The position numbers and the translations under genes were made by a program. Of a stretch of 64,000 bases of DNA, positions 1 through 7,891 are shown one piece after another (position 1 is the first letter of the stretch; every line of letters starts with the position of its first letter). The notes beneath the pieces are model-generated. The model had not been told where the DNA came from, made no database searches, and saw only the letters and a program-made list of their open reading frames with translations. This DNA comes from Furfurilactobacillus milii (lineage in GTDB: Bacteria; Bacillota; Bacilli; Lactobacillales; Lactobacillaceae): positions 364,217 to 428,216 of the forward strand of contig NZ_JAIWJF010000002.1 in assembly GCF_021654115.1 (NCBI RefSeq), in the 5' to 3' direction.

Positions 1-76
1 GATGGCACTAGGCAATCGCCGGCACCAATCTGTTGACGAGCTTACCACCTACTGCTGCAAATTTTACAACTGAAAT

Positions 77-106
77 AGTATACCGTGATTTAGGCGGTAA
101 TGTCAA
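77..106 (-). promoter_or_regulatory. Leftward promoter inside the end of the GAF gene
   Basis: On the minus strand there is a perfect -35 TTGACA (plus positions 101-106) and a -10 TATACT (77-82) separated by 18 bases. It points out of the left edge. Bases 1-76 hold no convincing gene and read as a 5' leader. In many Firmicutes rpsD lies next to this GAF gene, so an off-window rpsD with its autoregulatory leader is a reasonable guess. The promoter is seen; its target is inferred. Confidence 0.5.
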
Positions 107-560
107 GATGGCTGACGAGAACCTGTGCGAATGCGGTTAGTTCAGCCGCGTCTTCATCGCTAAAACGATTTAATGTTGGCGAGTCTAAATCCATAACACC
201 GATTTTAACGCTGTTTTTCGTTAACGGGATCACGAGCTCTGCATTGCTAGCAGAATCACATGCAATATGGTCGGCAAATTCGTGGACGTTCGGCACAACT
301 TGTACTTGCTGGGTGGTTAACGCTGTACCACAGACACCACGGCCTGGTTTAATGTGCACGCAGGCGACATTTCCCTGAAATGGGCCAAGAATAAGTTCAT
401 CATCGGCGGGGTGGTATAGGTAGAAACCGGCCCAGTTGAGATCGGAAACTGTTTGCTTTAATAAAGCAGAGGCATTTGCTAAATTTGCAATTAGATCATG
501 CTCATCAGTTAAGAGGGCGTCTAATTGTTGATTTAATAGGGATTTCGTTGTTTCAGACAT
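90..560 (-). CDS. GAF-domain free methionine-(R)-sulfoxide reductase
   Basis: The 156-residue product is a single GAF domain of the fRMsr (MsrC/YebR/YtsP) family, which reduces free methionine-R-sulfoxide in the cytoplasm with thioredoxin as electron donor. Three cysteines at residues 67, 77 and 101 have the same spacing (10 and 24) as the catalytic cysteines known in the Escherichia coli enzyme, and lie in the motifs ACVHIKPGRGVCG and HIACDSAS. The start has a good ribosome binding site (AGGAGG, nine bases upstream on the minus strand). It is transcribed divergently from ezrA. A TATACT -10 lies at plus 589-594. Family assignment is firm; activity is inferred from the conserved cysteines. Confidence 0.9.
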   Translation of the reverse strand: MSETTKSLLNQQLDALLTDEHDLIANLANASALLKQTVSDLNWAGFYLYHPADDELILGPFQGNVACVHIKPGRGVCGTALTTQQVQVVPNVHEFADHIACDSASNAELVIPLTKNSVKIGVMDLDSPTLNRFSDEDAAELTAFAQVLVSHLDITA

Positions 561-632
561 GTGAGCCTCCTTGGCTAAGACCTAAAAAAGTATAAAGTCA
601 CAGAAACGTAATCTAAAGCGAAAAACTGGCTA

Positions 633-641
633 TGCTATACT
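633..641 (+). promoter_or_regulatory. Extended -10 promoter for ezrA
   Basis: TGCTATACT forms an extended -10 (TG at 633-634, TATACT at 636-641) in the divergent region between the GAF gene and ezrA. No clear -35 is seen, which is common for extended -10 promoters. Confidence 0.45.
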
Positions 642-758
642 TTTCATTAGTTAGTTACGTTTCAATTAGTGAGATTTCAATTTGATGACGTACATTTTAA
701 TGATTTATTTCAAAAAAGCAAGCAATCGATGGCTTGCAAACGGGGATGGACGTGCAAA

Positions 759-2480
759 ATGGTTCAAGTTTTAATTGGCATCATCATTCTAGCAATTATC
801 TTGTTTGGAGCGGTCTTTGCGTTCCAAAAAATAACTGGTCGGAGAATTCAAGCGTTGAAGGATCGACGCGAGGATCTGCGTCAACTTCATGTGGATAAAC
901 AAGTTGAAACTGGTCATCAGTTGAGTTTGACGGGTCAATCGTTGACTGCTTTCAATGGCTTAACCGATGAATACCAGAGTGTGGAAACAAAGACGTTACC
1001 ACAAGTTGACCAGGTGATTAATCAGTTGATGGTTGATGCACGGGGAATTAACTTTGTTAAAACCCGTAACGAGTTGCAGCAGGCGACTGACTTACTGGAC
1101 GAAGCAACGGATAAGTTGACGCATGTGCAGGGCGGCCTTGAGGCGCTAAAAAAGGTCGACAGTGATCACCGAGCTGCTGTTAATCAATTGGAAAAGAAGT
1201 ACCAAGATTTGCGAAAGGTACTCTTGTCTCAGAATTTAAGTTTCGGTCCTAGTATAGATAAGTTAGAACACAACCTTGCTGAACTCGAAGATCAGTTTGA
1301 TGAGTTTACAAACTTATCTCAACAGGGCGATCATGTTGCTGCCCAGAAGGTCTTGGATCAGTTGACTGAGGGAACAGATGACTTGGATCATTTGATTGAT
1401 ACCATTCCGCCACTGTACCGTGATTTGAAGAGTGGCTTCAGCGATCAACTGAACGATATTGTTGATGGTTACCAACAGATGACTTCGCAAAATTTTGTGT
1501 TTGGCAATGTGGATATTCCCGGTCAAGTAAACCGGATTAAGGGTGAGATTCAGACAGCCAATCAACATTTATCCGATTTGGATGTTGCTACGACGACCGC
1601 TGATAATCATAATATTGAAGTTCAAATTGATGATTTATATGCAGTCCTTGAAAAAGAGGTTAAAGCTAAGCCTGAAGTTGATGATCAAAACGAAGAGTTG
1701 CAAGCTTTCTTGGCACACGCCAAACAGCAAAACCGCGCCCTTCAAGTCGAATTGGATCGACTTGGACAAAGCTATGTATTGAATCATGGTGAGCTCGACA
1801 ATGCACAAACACTGGCAACAGAAATTGAAAAAATAGAAGAGTACTATCGTACGGATGTCAATGCATTAGCGACGCATACCGATAGCTATTCCAACATTCA
1901 ACAACATCAGTTAGATCAGTTACAAACTTTGACGCAGATTGAGCAGCAACAGCGTCAAATAAATGATGGCATCAAAGGATTGGGCGCACAGGAACAAAAA
2001 GCACGACAACGTTTCCAGCAGTTTGATAACCAGATGCACACCATCAAGCGTCAGTTAGAAAGTTTGAACCTGCCTGGTCTCCCCAAGGATTACCTGGATT
2101 ATTTCTACGTTGTTAGTGATGAAGTAGAGAAGCTTGGGGGCGCTTTGAGCCGAACCCAGATTAATATGGAAGATGTGACCAAGCAGTTAGTGATGATTCA
2201 GGCCGATTTGGCTACCTTAACGGAAAAGAGTAATGACGTTCGTGACAGTGCCGTGCTGGCTGAGCAATTGCTTCAATATGCTAATCGTTATCGTAATTCG
2301 GATGAAGAAATGGTTGCGGCAAGCCAACGCGCTCAACAACTGTTCGATCGCGATTATAAGTATTCCGAGTCATTAGAGACAATTGCTAATGCACTGGAAA
2401 AAATTGAGCCGGGCGCATACAAACGAATTGAAGATAGTTACTATGGTGATCAGCCAGAAACACCGACTTCACAAGCGTAG
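759..2480 (+). CDS. ezrA: Septation ring formation regulator EzrA
   Basis: EzrA is a membrane-anchored spectrin-like protein that restrains FtsZ ring formation at improper sites and links the divisome to cell-wall synthesis. The 573-residue product has one N-terminal membrane segment (about residues 3-21) followed by about 550 residues of heptad-rich coiled coil, which is the family layout and length. The frame is open upstream to a GTG at 669, but the ATG at 759 gives the typical MVQVLIGIIIL start immediately before the membrane segment and has a purine-rich GGGATGGA ahead of it, so it is preferred. It lies upstream of the NifS/ThiI pair, as in bacilli. No clear terminator is visible behind it. 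Confidence 0.93.
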   Translation: MVQVLIGIIILAIILFGAVFAFQKITGRRIQALKDRREDLRQLHVDKQVETGHQLSLTGQSLTAFNGLTDEYQSVETKTLPQVDQVINQLMVDARGINFVKTRNELQQATDLLDEATDKLTHVQGGLEALKKVDSDHRAAVNQLEKKYQDLRKVLLSQNLSFGPSIDKLEHNLAELEDQFDEFTNLSQQGDHVAAQKVLDQLTEGTDDLDHLIDTIPPLYRDLKSGFSDQLNDIVDGYQQMTSQNFVFGNVDIPGQVNRIKGEIQTANQHLSDLDVATTTADNHNIEVQIDDLYAVLEKEVKAKPEVDDQNEELQAFLAHAKQQNRALQVELDRLGQSYVLNHGELDNAQTLATEIEKIEEYYRTDVNALATHTDSYSNIQQHQLDQLQTLTQIEQQQRQINDGIKGLGAQEQKARQRFQQFDNQMHTIKRQLESLNLPGLPKDYLDYFYVVSDEVEKLGGALSRTQINMEDVTKQLVMIQADLATLTEKSNDVRDSAVLAEQLLQYANRYRNSDEEMVAASQRAQQLFDRDYKYSESLETIANALEKIEPGAYKRIEDSYYGDQPETPTSQA

Positions 2481-2679
2481 CTAGGTTTTCTCTTCAAATA
2501 AGATAAATTTGTTTCGTGAGCGTTAATTGAAAATGCCGATTGTCTGTGTGAAGTATGCATGGATGATCGTTTTTTCGTTACAACCGCAATAGGCACATAT
2601 GGTTGCTAACAATGGCACGCTCGTTATGTGATGAATGTTGTCGTGAATGGACAGATGTTCGCATGAGGGCGGGCAAACG

Positions 2680-2688
2680 TGATATACT
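2680..2688 (+). promoter_or_regulatory. Extended -10 promoter for the cysteine desulfurase gene
   Basis: TGATATACT (TG at 2680-2681, TATACT at 2683-2688) lies 54 bases before the start codon. No good -35 is visible. The rest of the 261-base gap after ezrA shows no gene and no strong hairpin. Confidence 0.45.
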
Positions 2689-2741
2689 GATTCAAGTTTT
2701 TAACTCGAGTCGAACCGAATTTAAAACGAGGAAGGGACAAC

Positions 2742-3890
2742 ATGATTTACTTTGATAACAGCGCAACGACAAAGGTGGCACCATCTGTTTTGGAGACGTA
2801 CTCCAAAGTCAGTCAAACCATTTGGGGCAATCCATCGTCTTTGCATAATTTTGGTGAACAAGCCTATAACTTGCTGGAACAATCTCGTCAACAGATTGCC
2901 GATTTATTAGGCGTTAAGTTGAGTGAAATTTTGTTTACCAGTGGTGGTACTGAAGGCGACAACTGGGTCGTTAAAGGTACAGCGATGGAAAAACGGGCGT
3001 TTGGTCGCCACATTATTACTTCTTCTGTGGAACACCCTGCAGTGCATAACTCTATGGAACAATTGGCACAACTTGGTTATGAGATTACGTATTTACCTGT
3101 TGATGAAGAGGGACGCGTCAGTGCTGCCGATGTGAAGGCGGCAATTAGACCGGACACGATTTTAGTCTCTGTGATGGCAGTTAATAACGAAGTTGGCAGT
3201 ATTCAACCATTAAAGGATATCGCGACTGTTTTACAGGATTATCCTACGATTCACTTCCATATTGACGCCGTTCAGGGCATTGGTAAAGGCATCTCTGATT
3301 TGATTTTTAACGATCGCGTTGACTTTATTACTTTTTCCGGTCATAAGTTCCATGCACCCCATGGCATCGGCTTTATTTATGCTCGTTCAGGCAAACGAAT
3401 CGCGCCGTTAATGACTGGTGGTGGTCAAGAACGCAATTTGCGTAGTGGGACAGAGAATTTACCTGCAATTGCGGGTATGGCTCGTGCTCTACGTTTGTTA
3501 CTGACAAATGAAGAGACCAACGTTGCAAATGAACGGGCAGTTCGCGGTCGAATATTGAATCACATCAAAGATTTTCCGAAAGTCACGTTGTTTTCACAGG
3601 ACAATGACCATTTTGCACCGCATATTTTATGCTTTGCTATTGAAGGCGTTCGTGGTGAAACGATTGTGCATGCTTTTGAAGATCATGATATCTACATTTC
3701 GACAACGAGCGCTTGTTCTTCCAAGAAACATTTGGCCTCAAGCACGCTTAAAGCAATGAAGGTGCCTGATCAAATTTCAACCAGTGCTGTTCGTGTGAGC
3801 TTGGATGAAAATAATACGTTAGCTGAAGCAGACGCATTTAATCAAGTGTTTGATCAGCTATATGAGCAGTTTAAGAAAATTAACAGCTAG
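2742..3890 (+). CDS. Cysteine desulfurase, NifS/NifZ type
   Basis: This 382-residue class V aminotransferase-fold enzyme takes sulfur from cysteine and passes it as persulfide to a partner. The PLP-binding lysine is K202 in SGHKFHAP, and the catalytic cysteine is C325 in STTSACSS. GGTEGDN near residues 69-75 is the cofactor phosphate region. The gene directly precedes thiI (84-base gap), the arrangement of Bacillus nifZ-thiI, so its main client is probably ThiI for 4-thiouridine in tRNA rather than Fe-S assembly. A GAGGAAGGGA ribosome binding site precedes the ATG. The role as dedicated ThiI donor is inferred from context. Confidence 0.93.
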   Translation: MIYFDNSATTKVAPSVLETYSKVSQTIWGNPSSLHNFGEQAYNLLEQSRQQIADLLGVKLSEILFTSGGTEGDNWVVKGTAMEKRAFGRHIITSSVEHPAVHNSMEQLAQLGYEITYLPVDEEGRVSAADVKAAIRPDTILVSVMAVNNEVGSIQPLKDIATVLQDYPTIHFHIDAVQGIGKGISDLIFNDRVDFITFSGHKFHAPHGIGFIYARSGKRIAPLMTGGGQERNLRSGTENLPAIAGMARALRLLLTNEETNVANERAVRGRILNHIKDFPKVTLFSQDNDHFAPHILCFAIEGVRGETIVHAFEDHDIYISTTSACSSKKHLASSTLKAMKVPDQISTSAVRVSLDENNTLAEADAFNQVFDQLYEQFKKINS

Positions 3891-3974
3891 GCGATTGAGT
3901 GAATTTGTGACAAACGATAGGCAGGTAATCAACTGCTAATAAAGTAATTGAAGACAAATAAGGGAGGCTCGTTA

Positions 3975-5192
3975 ATGCAATATGATGAAATTATGGTTCG
4001 CTATGGCGAATTATCAACAAAGGGGAAAAACCGCAAGTCGTTTATTGACCGTTTAGGCAATAACGTTCGTGGCGTGCTTCATGATATTCCCGACGTAAAG
4101 GTTCATCCTGATCATGACAGAATGCACTTAACACTTAACGGTGCGGACTCAGCGCTAGTGATGAAGCGGTTGAGCAACGTTTTCGGAATCGAAAATTATT
4201 CACCATCTGTCAAGGTGGATCTGGATCAAGCATTGGTTGACCAACAGGCCATTGACATGGTTAAAGAGCAATACAAGCCAGGCATGACGTTTAAAATCGA
4301 CACGCGCCGCTCTAATCATCATTTTGGTTTGAGCACGTATGAGATGAATGATCACCTTGGTGGTGTCATTTTAAACGCTTTTGAGGATATTCATGTCCAA
4401 ATGAAGCAATCTGATTTAACGCTGCGGGTTGAAGTACGTAATAACGGTATCTTTCTGTCTAGTCAAACGTTTACTGGCGCCATGGGCATGCCTGTGGGAA
4501 CCGCTGGTAAAGGAATGATGATGTTGTCAGGGGGTATTGACTCACCAGTCGCGGCCTACCTTGCGATGAAACGTGGCGTGCAAGTCGAAATGGTGCATTT
4601 CTTTAGCCCGCCATACACGAGTCAACAGGCGCTGGATAAGGCCATGGAATTAACGGCTAAGTTAACGGCCTATACTGGCAAGATTCGGTTTATTCAGGTG
4701 CCATTTACCAAGATTCAGGAAGAAATTAAAGAGAAGGTTCCCGAAGGCTATCTGATGACGGTACAGCGTCGCATGATGTTACGTTTGACCGTTGCTTTGG
4801 CAGAAAAGCGCCATGGACTAGGTATTTTTAACGGTGAATCTCTTGGCCAAGTAGCATCTCAAACGATGGAAAGCATGCTGGCTATTAATGATGTGACAAC
4901 TATGCCAATCTTACGGCCAGTGGTTTCAATGGATAAGAATGAAATCATTGATGTAGCCAAGAAGATCGATACATTTGATCTGTCGGTGTTACCGTTTGAG
5001 GATTGTTGTACGATTTTTGCACCGCCAGCACCTAAGACAAAGCCTAACCTGGATCGGACGCGCGAGTTTGAACAGCGAATTGACGTCGAAGGTTTGCTTG
5101 AAGAAGCACTGGCTGGTGTCAAAATGACAGAAATTCATCCCGGTGAAACTTTCTTGAATCAACAAGAAGATGTATTCGCCGAACTGCTATAA
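3975..5192 (+). CDS. thiI: tRNA 4-thiouridine synthase ThiI
   Basis: ThiI adenylates U8 of tRNA and inserts sulfur donated by the upstream cysteine desulfurase. The 405-residue product has an N-terminal ferredoxin-like/THUMP region (about residues 1-165) and a PP-loop ATPase domain with SGGIDSP at 185-191. There is no C-terminal rhodanese domain, as is usual in Firmicutes; the [11 protein letters not shown] segment near the end is typical of this short form. An in-frame ATG exists at 3948, but the ATG at 3975 has a strong GGGAGG site eight bases ahead and gives the family start [12 protein letters not shown]. Sulfur transfer to thiamine is possible but not supported by neighbours. Confidence 0.95.
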   Translation: MQYDEIMVRYGELSTKGKNRKSFIDRLGNNVRGVLHDIPDVKVHPDHDRMHLTLNGADSALVMKRLSNVFGIENYSPSVKVDLDQALVDQQAIDMVKEQYKPGMTFKIDTRRSNHHFGLSTYEMNDHLGGVILNAFEDIHVQMKQSDLTLRVEVRNNGIFLSSQTFTGAMGMPVGTAGKGMMMLSGGIDSPVAAYLAMKRGVQVEMVHFFSPPYTSQQALDKAMELTAKLTAYTGKIRFIQVPFTKIQEEIKEKVPEGYLMTVQRRMMLRLTVALAEKRHGLGIFNGESLGQVASQTMESMLAINDVTTMPILRPVVSMDKNEIIDVAKKIDTFDLSVLPFEDCCTIFAPPAPKTKPNLDRTREFEQRIDVEGLLEEALAGVKMTEIHPGETFLNQQEDVFAELL

Positions 5193-5193
5193 T
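5185..5193 (+). promoter_or_regulatory. Extended -10 promoter for the LacI-family gene
   Basis: TGCTATAAT overlaps the last codons and stop of thiI, 36 bases before the regulator start codon. It has a perfect TATAAT with an upstream TG; no -35 consensus is visible. Confidence 0.4.
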
Positions 5194-5228
5194 GATAAAA
5201 AGATTATTTTGAAAAGTCAGGTGCAGGC

Positions 5229-6206
5229 ATGATAACGATCAGGGATATTGCAAATCAAGCGGGGGTGTCGGTTTCAACGGCGTCACGAGCTTTGAACGAT
5301 AATCCGCGGATTTCGGCGGCTACAAGACGACGTATTCAGTCGCTAGCAGCACGTTTGGGATACGTTCCCAACTATAATGCGAAGAGTTTAACCCGTGGTG
5401 AAGCAAACGTGGTCGGTGTCGTGTTTCCACCTAGTCAAAGTAGCACGCAGGGCAATCCATTCTTCATTGATGCGATGCGTGGCATCAATAGGGTACTGAC
5501 ACAACGGCAGTATGTGCTATCTGTTGCGATTGGTGAAACTTCTGATGACGTATTGGCCAATGTGTCAGCGATGGTTGATCAGGCCAAGGTCAAACGCTTT
5601 GTTTTACTGTATTCCCACGAAGATGATCCTGTTGCCGATTATTTGCGGTTAGCTGGACTACGGTTTGTCATTGTTGGTCAACCAAGTGTTAGCCACGATG
5701 ATGATTATGTTGACAATGACAATGTGGCTGCTGGTGAGGCGGGGGCAACGTATCTGATTGATAAGCTTCATGCTAACCGCCCAGTATTTGTTAGCTCTGC
5801 AGTAGACTGGCCGTACGAGCAAAATCGTCGTCAAGGATTTAAACAGGTTGCTACTAAGCGTGGCGTACCGACTGCCGAAACGCAGTTGCCACGCGCTGAC
5901 GCACCGATTGCGTCGATAACCGAATGGCTTGAAAGTCATCCCAATATTGATGGTATTTTAGCCACAGATGATCTGATTGGGCTATCGTTTTATCAACGAT
6001 GGCAGCATGTTCATCCGGACGCACAGGTGCCACTGGTCAGCTACAACCGATCGATTTCGTTACCGTTGCCAAACGTCAATTTCCATTCAATTGATTTGTA
6101 TCCCGAACGCTTAGGTGCCGCTGCGGCTGAACTCGTTTTTCGCAAGCATTCAACGGAAGCAGGTCATGAGAATCGGATCATTCTGCCGTTTGAGCAGTTG
6201 AACTAA
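5229..6206 (+). CDS. LacI-family transcriptional regulator, probably of maltose genes
   Basis: The 325-residue protein has the standard LacI layout: an N-terminal helix-turn-helix (about residues 2-25, MITIRDIANQAGVSVSTASRALN), a hinge helix around 50-60, and a periplasmic-binding-protein-like sensor domain. Its position directly before a maltose transporter and maltose phosphorylase, and LacI-type operator sequences in front of those genes, suggest it is the local MalR controlling maltose use. The effector cannot be read from sequence. It ends in a strong terminator at 6226-6279, so it is transcribed separately from the downstream genes. Family certain, specificity inferred. Confidence 0.88.
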   Translation: MITIRDIANQAGVSVSTASRALNDNPRISAATRRRIQSLAARLGYVPNYNAKSLTRGEANVVGVVFPPSQSSTQGNPFFIDAMRGINRVLTQRQYVLSVAIGETSDDVLANVSAMVDQAKVKRFVLLYSHEDDPVADYLRLAGLRFVIVGQPSVSHDDDYVDNDNVAAGEAGATYLIDKLHANRPVFVSSAVDWPYEQNRRQGFKQVATKRGVPTAETQLPRADAPIASITEWLESHPNIDGILATDDLIGLSFYQRWQHVHPDAQVPLVSYNRSISLPLPNVNFHSIDLYPERLGAAAAELVFRKHSTEAGHENRIILPFEQLN

Positions 6207-6225
6207 TTAATGCGTTTAAAAATTG

Positions 6226-6279
6226 AAAGCCATCGCTATGATGACACCGAAAACAGGTGTTACGGTAGCAATGGCTTTT
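6226..6279 (+). terminator. Terminator after the LacI-family gene
   Basis: An imperfect hairpin starting AAAGCCATCGCTA and closing with TAGCAATGGCTTTT separates the regulator from the maltose transporter. The T-run on the plus strand and A-rich left arm make it possibly bidirectional. Confidence 0.75.
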
Positions 6280-6358
6280 ATTTGTGACTGATAAAGTGGA
6301 ATTTCTAGACAGTTTGGCCAATTAAGACAAGTAAGTAAAAAAGTTTAAAAACTTTTTG

Positions 6359-6372
6359 TGCAAACGGTTGCA
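6359..6372. promoter_or_regulatory. LacI-type operator 1 (cre/MalO-like)
   Basis: TGCAAACGGTTGCA matches the LacI/CcpA-type operator core. It fails the cre consensus WTGNAANCGNWNNCW only at the first base. It overlaps the -35 of the maltose promoter. It starts exactly 20 bases before a second copy. Confidence 0.65.
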
Positions 6373-6396
6373 TTTTATTGTAAACGGTTGCATAAT
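6368..6396 (+). promoter_or_regulatory. Promoter of the maltose transporter-phosphorylase operon
   Basis: TTGCAT (6368-6373) and CATAAT (6391-6396) are separated by 17 bases. The two operators at 6359-6372 and 6379-6392 cover the -35 and the spacer, so bound regulator would block RNA polymerase. Confidence 0.6.
6379..6392. promoter_or_regulatory. LacI-type operator 2 / cre site
   Basis: TGTAAACGGTTGCA with its preceding T fully matches the cre consensus WTGNAANCGNWNNCW. It repeats operator 1 with one base change, two helical turns away, and lies in the promoter spacer. Binding by the local LacI-family regulator, CcpA, or both is inferred. Confidence 0.65.
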
Positions 6397-6474
6397 AAAT
6401 ATCGATTAATCAACGTTGCTCAATAACAACGCGTTTGCAATTATTGGTTTGATTTTTGAAATGGAGGAAGCAAC

Positions 6475-7836
6475 ATGGCAGAGAATAAGTCGTCATCGCA
6501 GAGCGTCGATAAAAAGCATAAATTACCGACATTACCTGCTAGTGTTATTTGGATGATCAGTTTTGGTTTTCTTGGAGTCCAAATGGCCTTTTCGTTACAG
6601 AGCTCAAACATGGGTCGGATTTTCCAAACGATTGGGGCAGATCCAACCAAGTTAGGGGCGTTCTTCATCTTACCGCCGTTAGCTGGGTTGGTTGTTCAAC
6701 CATTAGTTGGTTATTATTCAGACCGGACTTGGATGCCTAAACTTGGTCGCCGGATTCCTTACTTGTTAATTGGTGCCATTGTGGCGGTTATTGTCATGAT
6801 GTTATTGCCAAACGCTGGTAGTTTTGGATTTGGTTATGCATCGCTGACGGCCCTTTGGTTTGGTGCTATTACCATTTTGTTCATGGATTTATCCAGTAAC
6901 GTTGCGATGCAACCATTCAAAATGATGGTTGGTGACATGGTCAACGATGACCAAAAAGGTTTTGCATACGGTGTTCAAAGTTTTCTTTCTAACACAGGTG
7001 CCGTTTTAGCTTCTGTCTTTCCGTTTTTACTGACAGCACTTGGTGTTGCCAACACAGCTAAAAAAGGTGTTGTACCACAATCTGTTGTTATTTCATTCTA
7101 TGTTGGTGCGGTTATTCTGATCATTTGTAGCTTATTCACGGTTTTCCGTGTGAAGGAATACGATCCTGCTACGTACGCGCGGTATCATAACATTGATGAA
7201 AATGCTAACAAAAAGAGCGAAAACATGTTCAAGTTGTTAGCACACGCGCCTAAAGTATTCTGGACTGTTACGGTCGTCCAATTCTTCTGTTGGATGGGGT
7301 TCCAGTATTTATGGACATACGGTACTGGTGCGATTTCTAAAAATGTTTGGCAAGCAGTTAACCCAGCAAGTGCAGGGTATCAGGCTGCTGGTAACTGGTT
7401 TGGTTTAATGTCAGCCGTTCAATCACTTGCTGCTGTTGTGTGGTCACTTGTTATTGCACGGGTACCAAACAACTTGCACAAGCAGGCGTACTCTTTAGGA
7501 CTGGCCTTAGGAGCCGTTGGCTTTGGTTCAGTATTCTTTATCCACAACCGCTGGTTACTAATTGTTTCATTTATTTTAATCGGTATTGCTTGGGCTTCAA
7601 TGATGGCATTCCCATTCACAATCCTGACAAACGCACTTTCCGGTGCCAACATGGGAACCTATCTTGGGTTATTCAACGGTTCAATTTGTTTGCCACAGAT
7701 TGTTGCCAGTGTGCTTAGTTTTGGTTTGTTCCCACTTTTGGGTTCATCTATGCCTGTTATGATTTTACTTTCCGGTATTCTATTATTAGTCGGTGCGCTT
7801 TCCGTTGGTATCGTTCACGAAACGTACGCGGAATAA
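6475..7836 (+). CDS. MFS sugar transporter, SLC45-like, probable maltose uptake
   Basis: The 453-residue product has about 12 hydrophobic membrane segments and the MFS loop 2-3 signature (GYYSDRTWMPKLGRRIPYL near residues 82-100) typical of the SLC45/plant-sucrose-transporter-like group. Such transporters commonly accompany maltose phosphorylase in lactobacilli and bring in maltose by proton symport. It has a strong GGAGGAAG ribosome binding site and is followed after 55 bases by the phosphorylase gene, presumably on one transcript. A related glucoside as substrate cannot be excluded. Uptake without ATP plus phosphorolysis would conserve energy, which fits the pairing. Confidence 0.85.
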   Translation: MAENKSSSQSVDKKHKLPTLPASVIWMISFGFLGVQMAFSLQSSNMGRIFQTIGADPTKLGAFFILPPLAGLVVQPLVGYYSDRTWMPKLGRRIPYLLIGAIVAVIVMMLLPNAGSFGFGYASLTALWFGAITILFMDLSSNVAMQPFKMMVGDMVNDDQKGFAYGVQSFLSNTGAVLASVFPFLLTALGVANTAKKGVVPQSVVISFYVGAVILIICSLFTVFRVKEYDPATYARYHNIDENANKKSENMFKLLAHAPKVFWTVTVVQFFCWMGFQYLWTYGTGAISKNVWQAVNPASAGYQAAGNWFGLMSAVQSLAAVVWSLVIARVPNNLHKQAYSLGLALGAVGFGSVFFIHNRWLLIVSFILIGIAWASMMAFPFTILTNALSGANMGTYLGLFNGSICLPQIVASVLSFGLFPLLGSSMPVMILLSGILLLVGALSVGIVHETYAE

Positions 7837-7891
7837 GAGTGAGTTTGCACTGAGCAGAGAACAATATATGTGAGAAGGGACGAATAAAACT

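Noticed and set aside
2..73. 23-codon frame at the left edge
   Set aside because: No ribosome binding site at the visible start, no family resemblance, and it lies opposite the leader of a leftward promoter.
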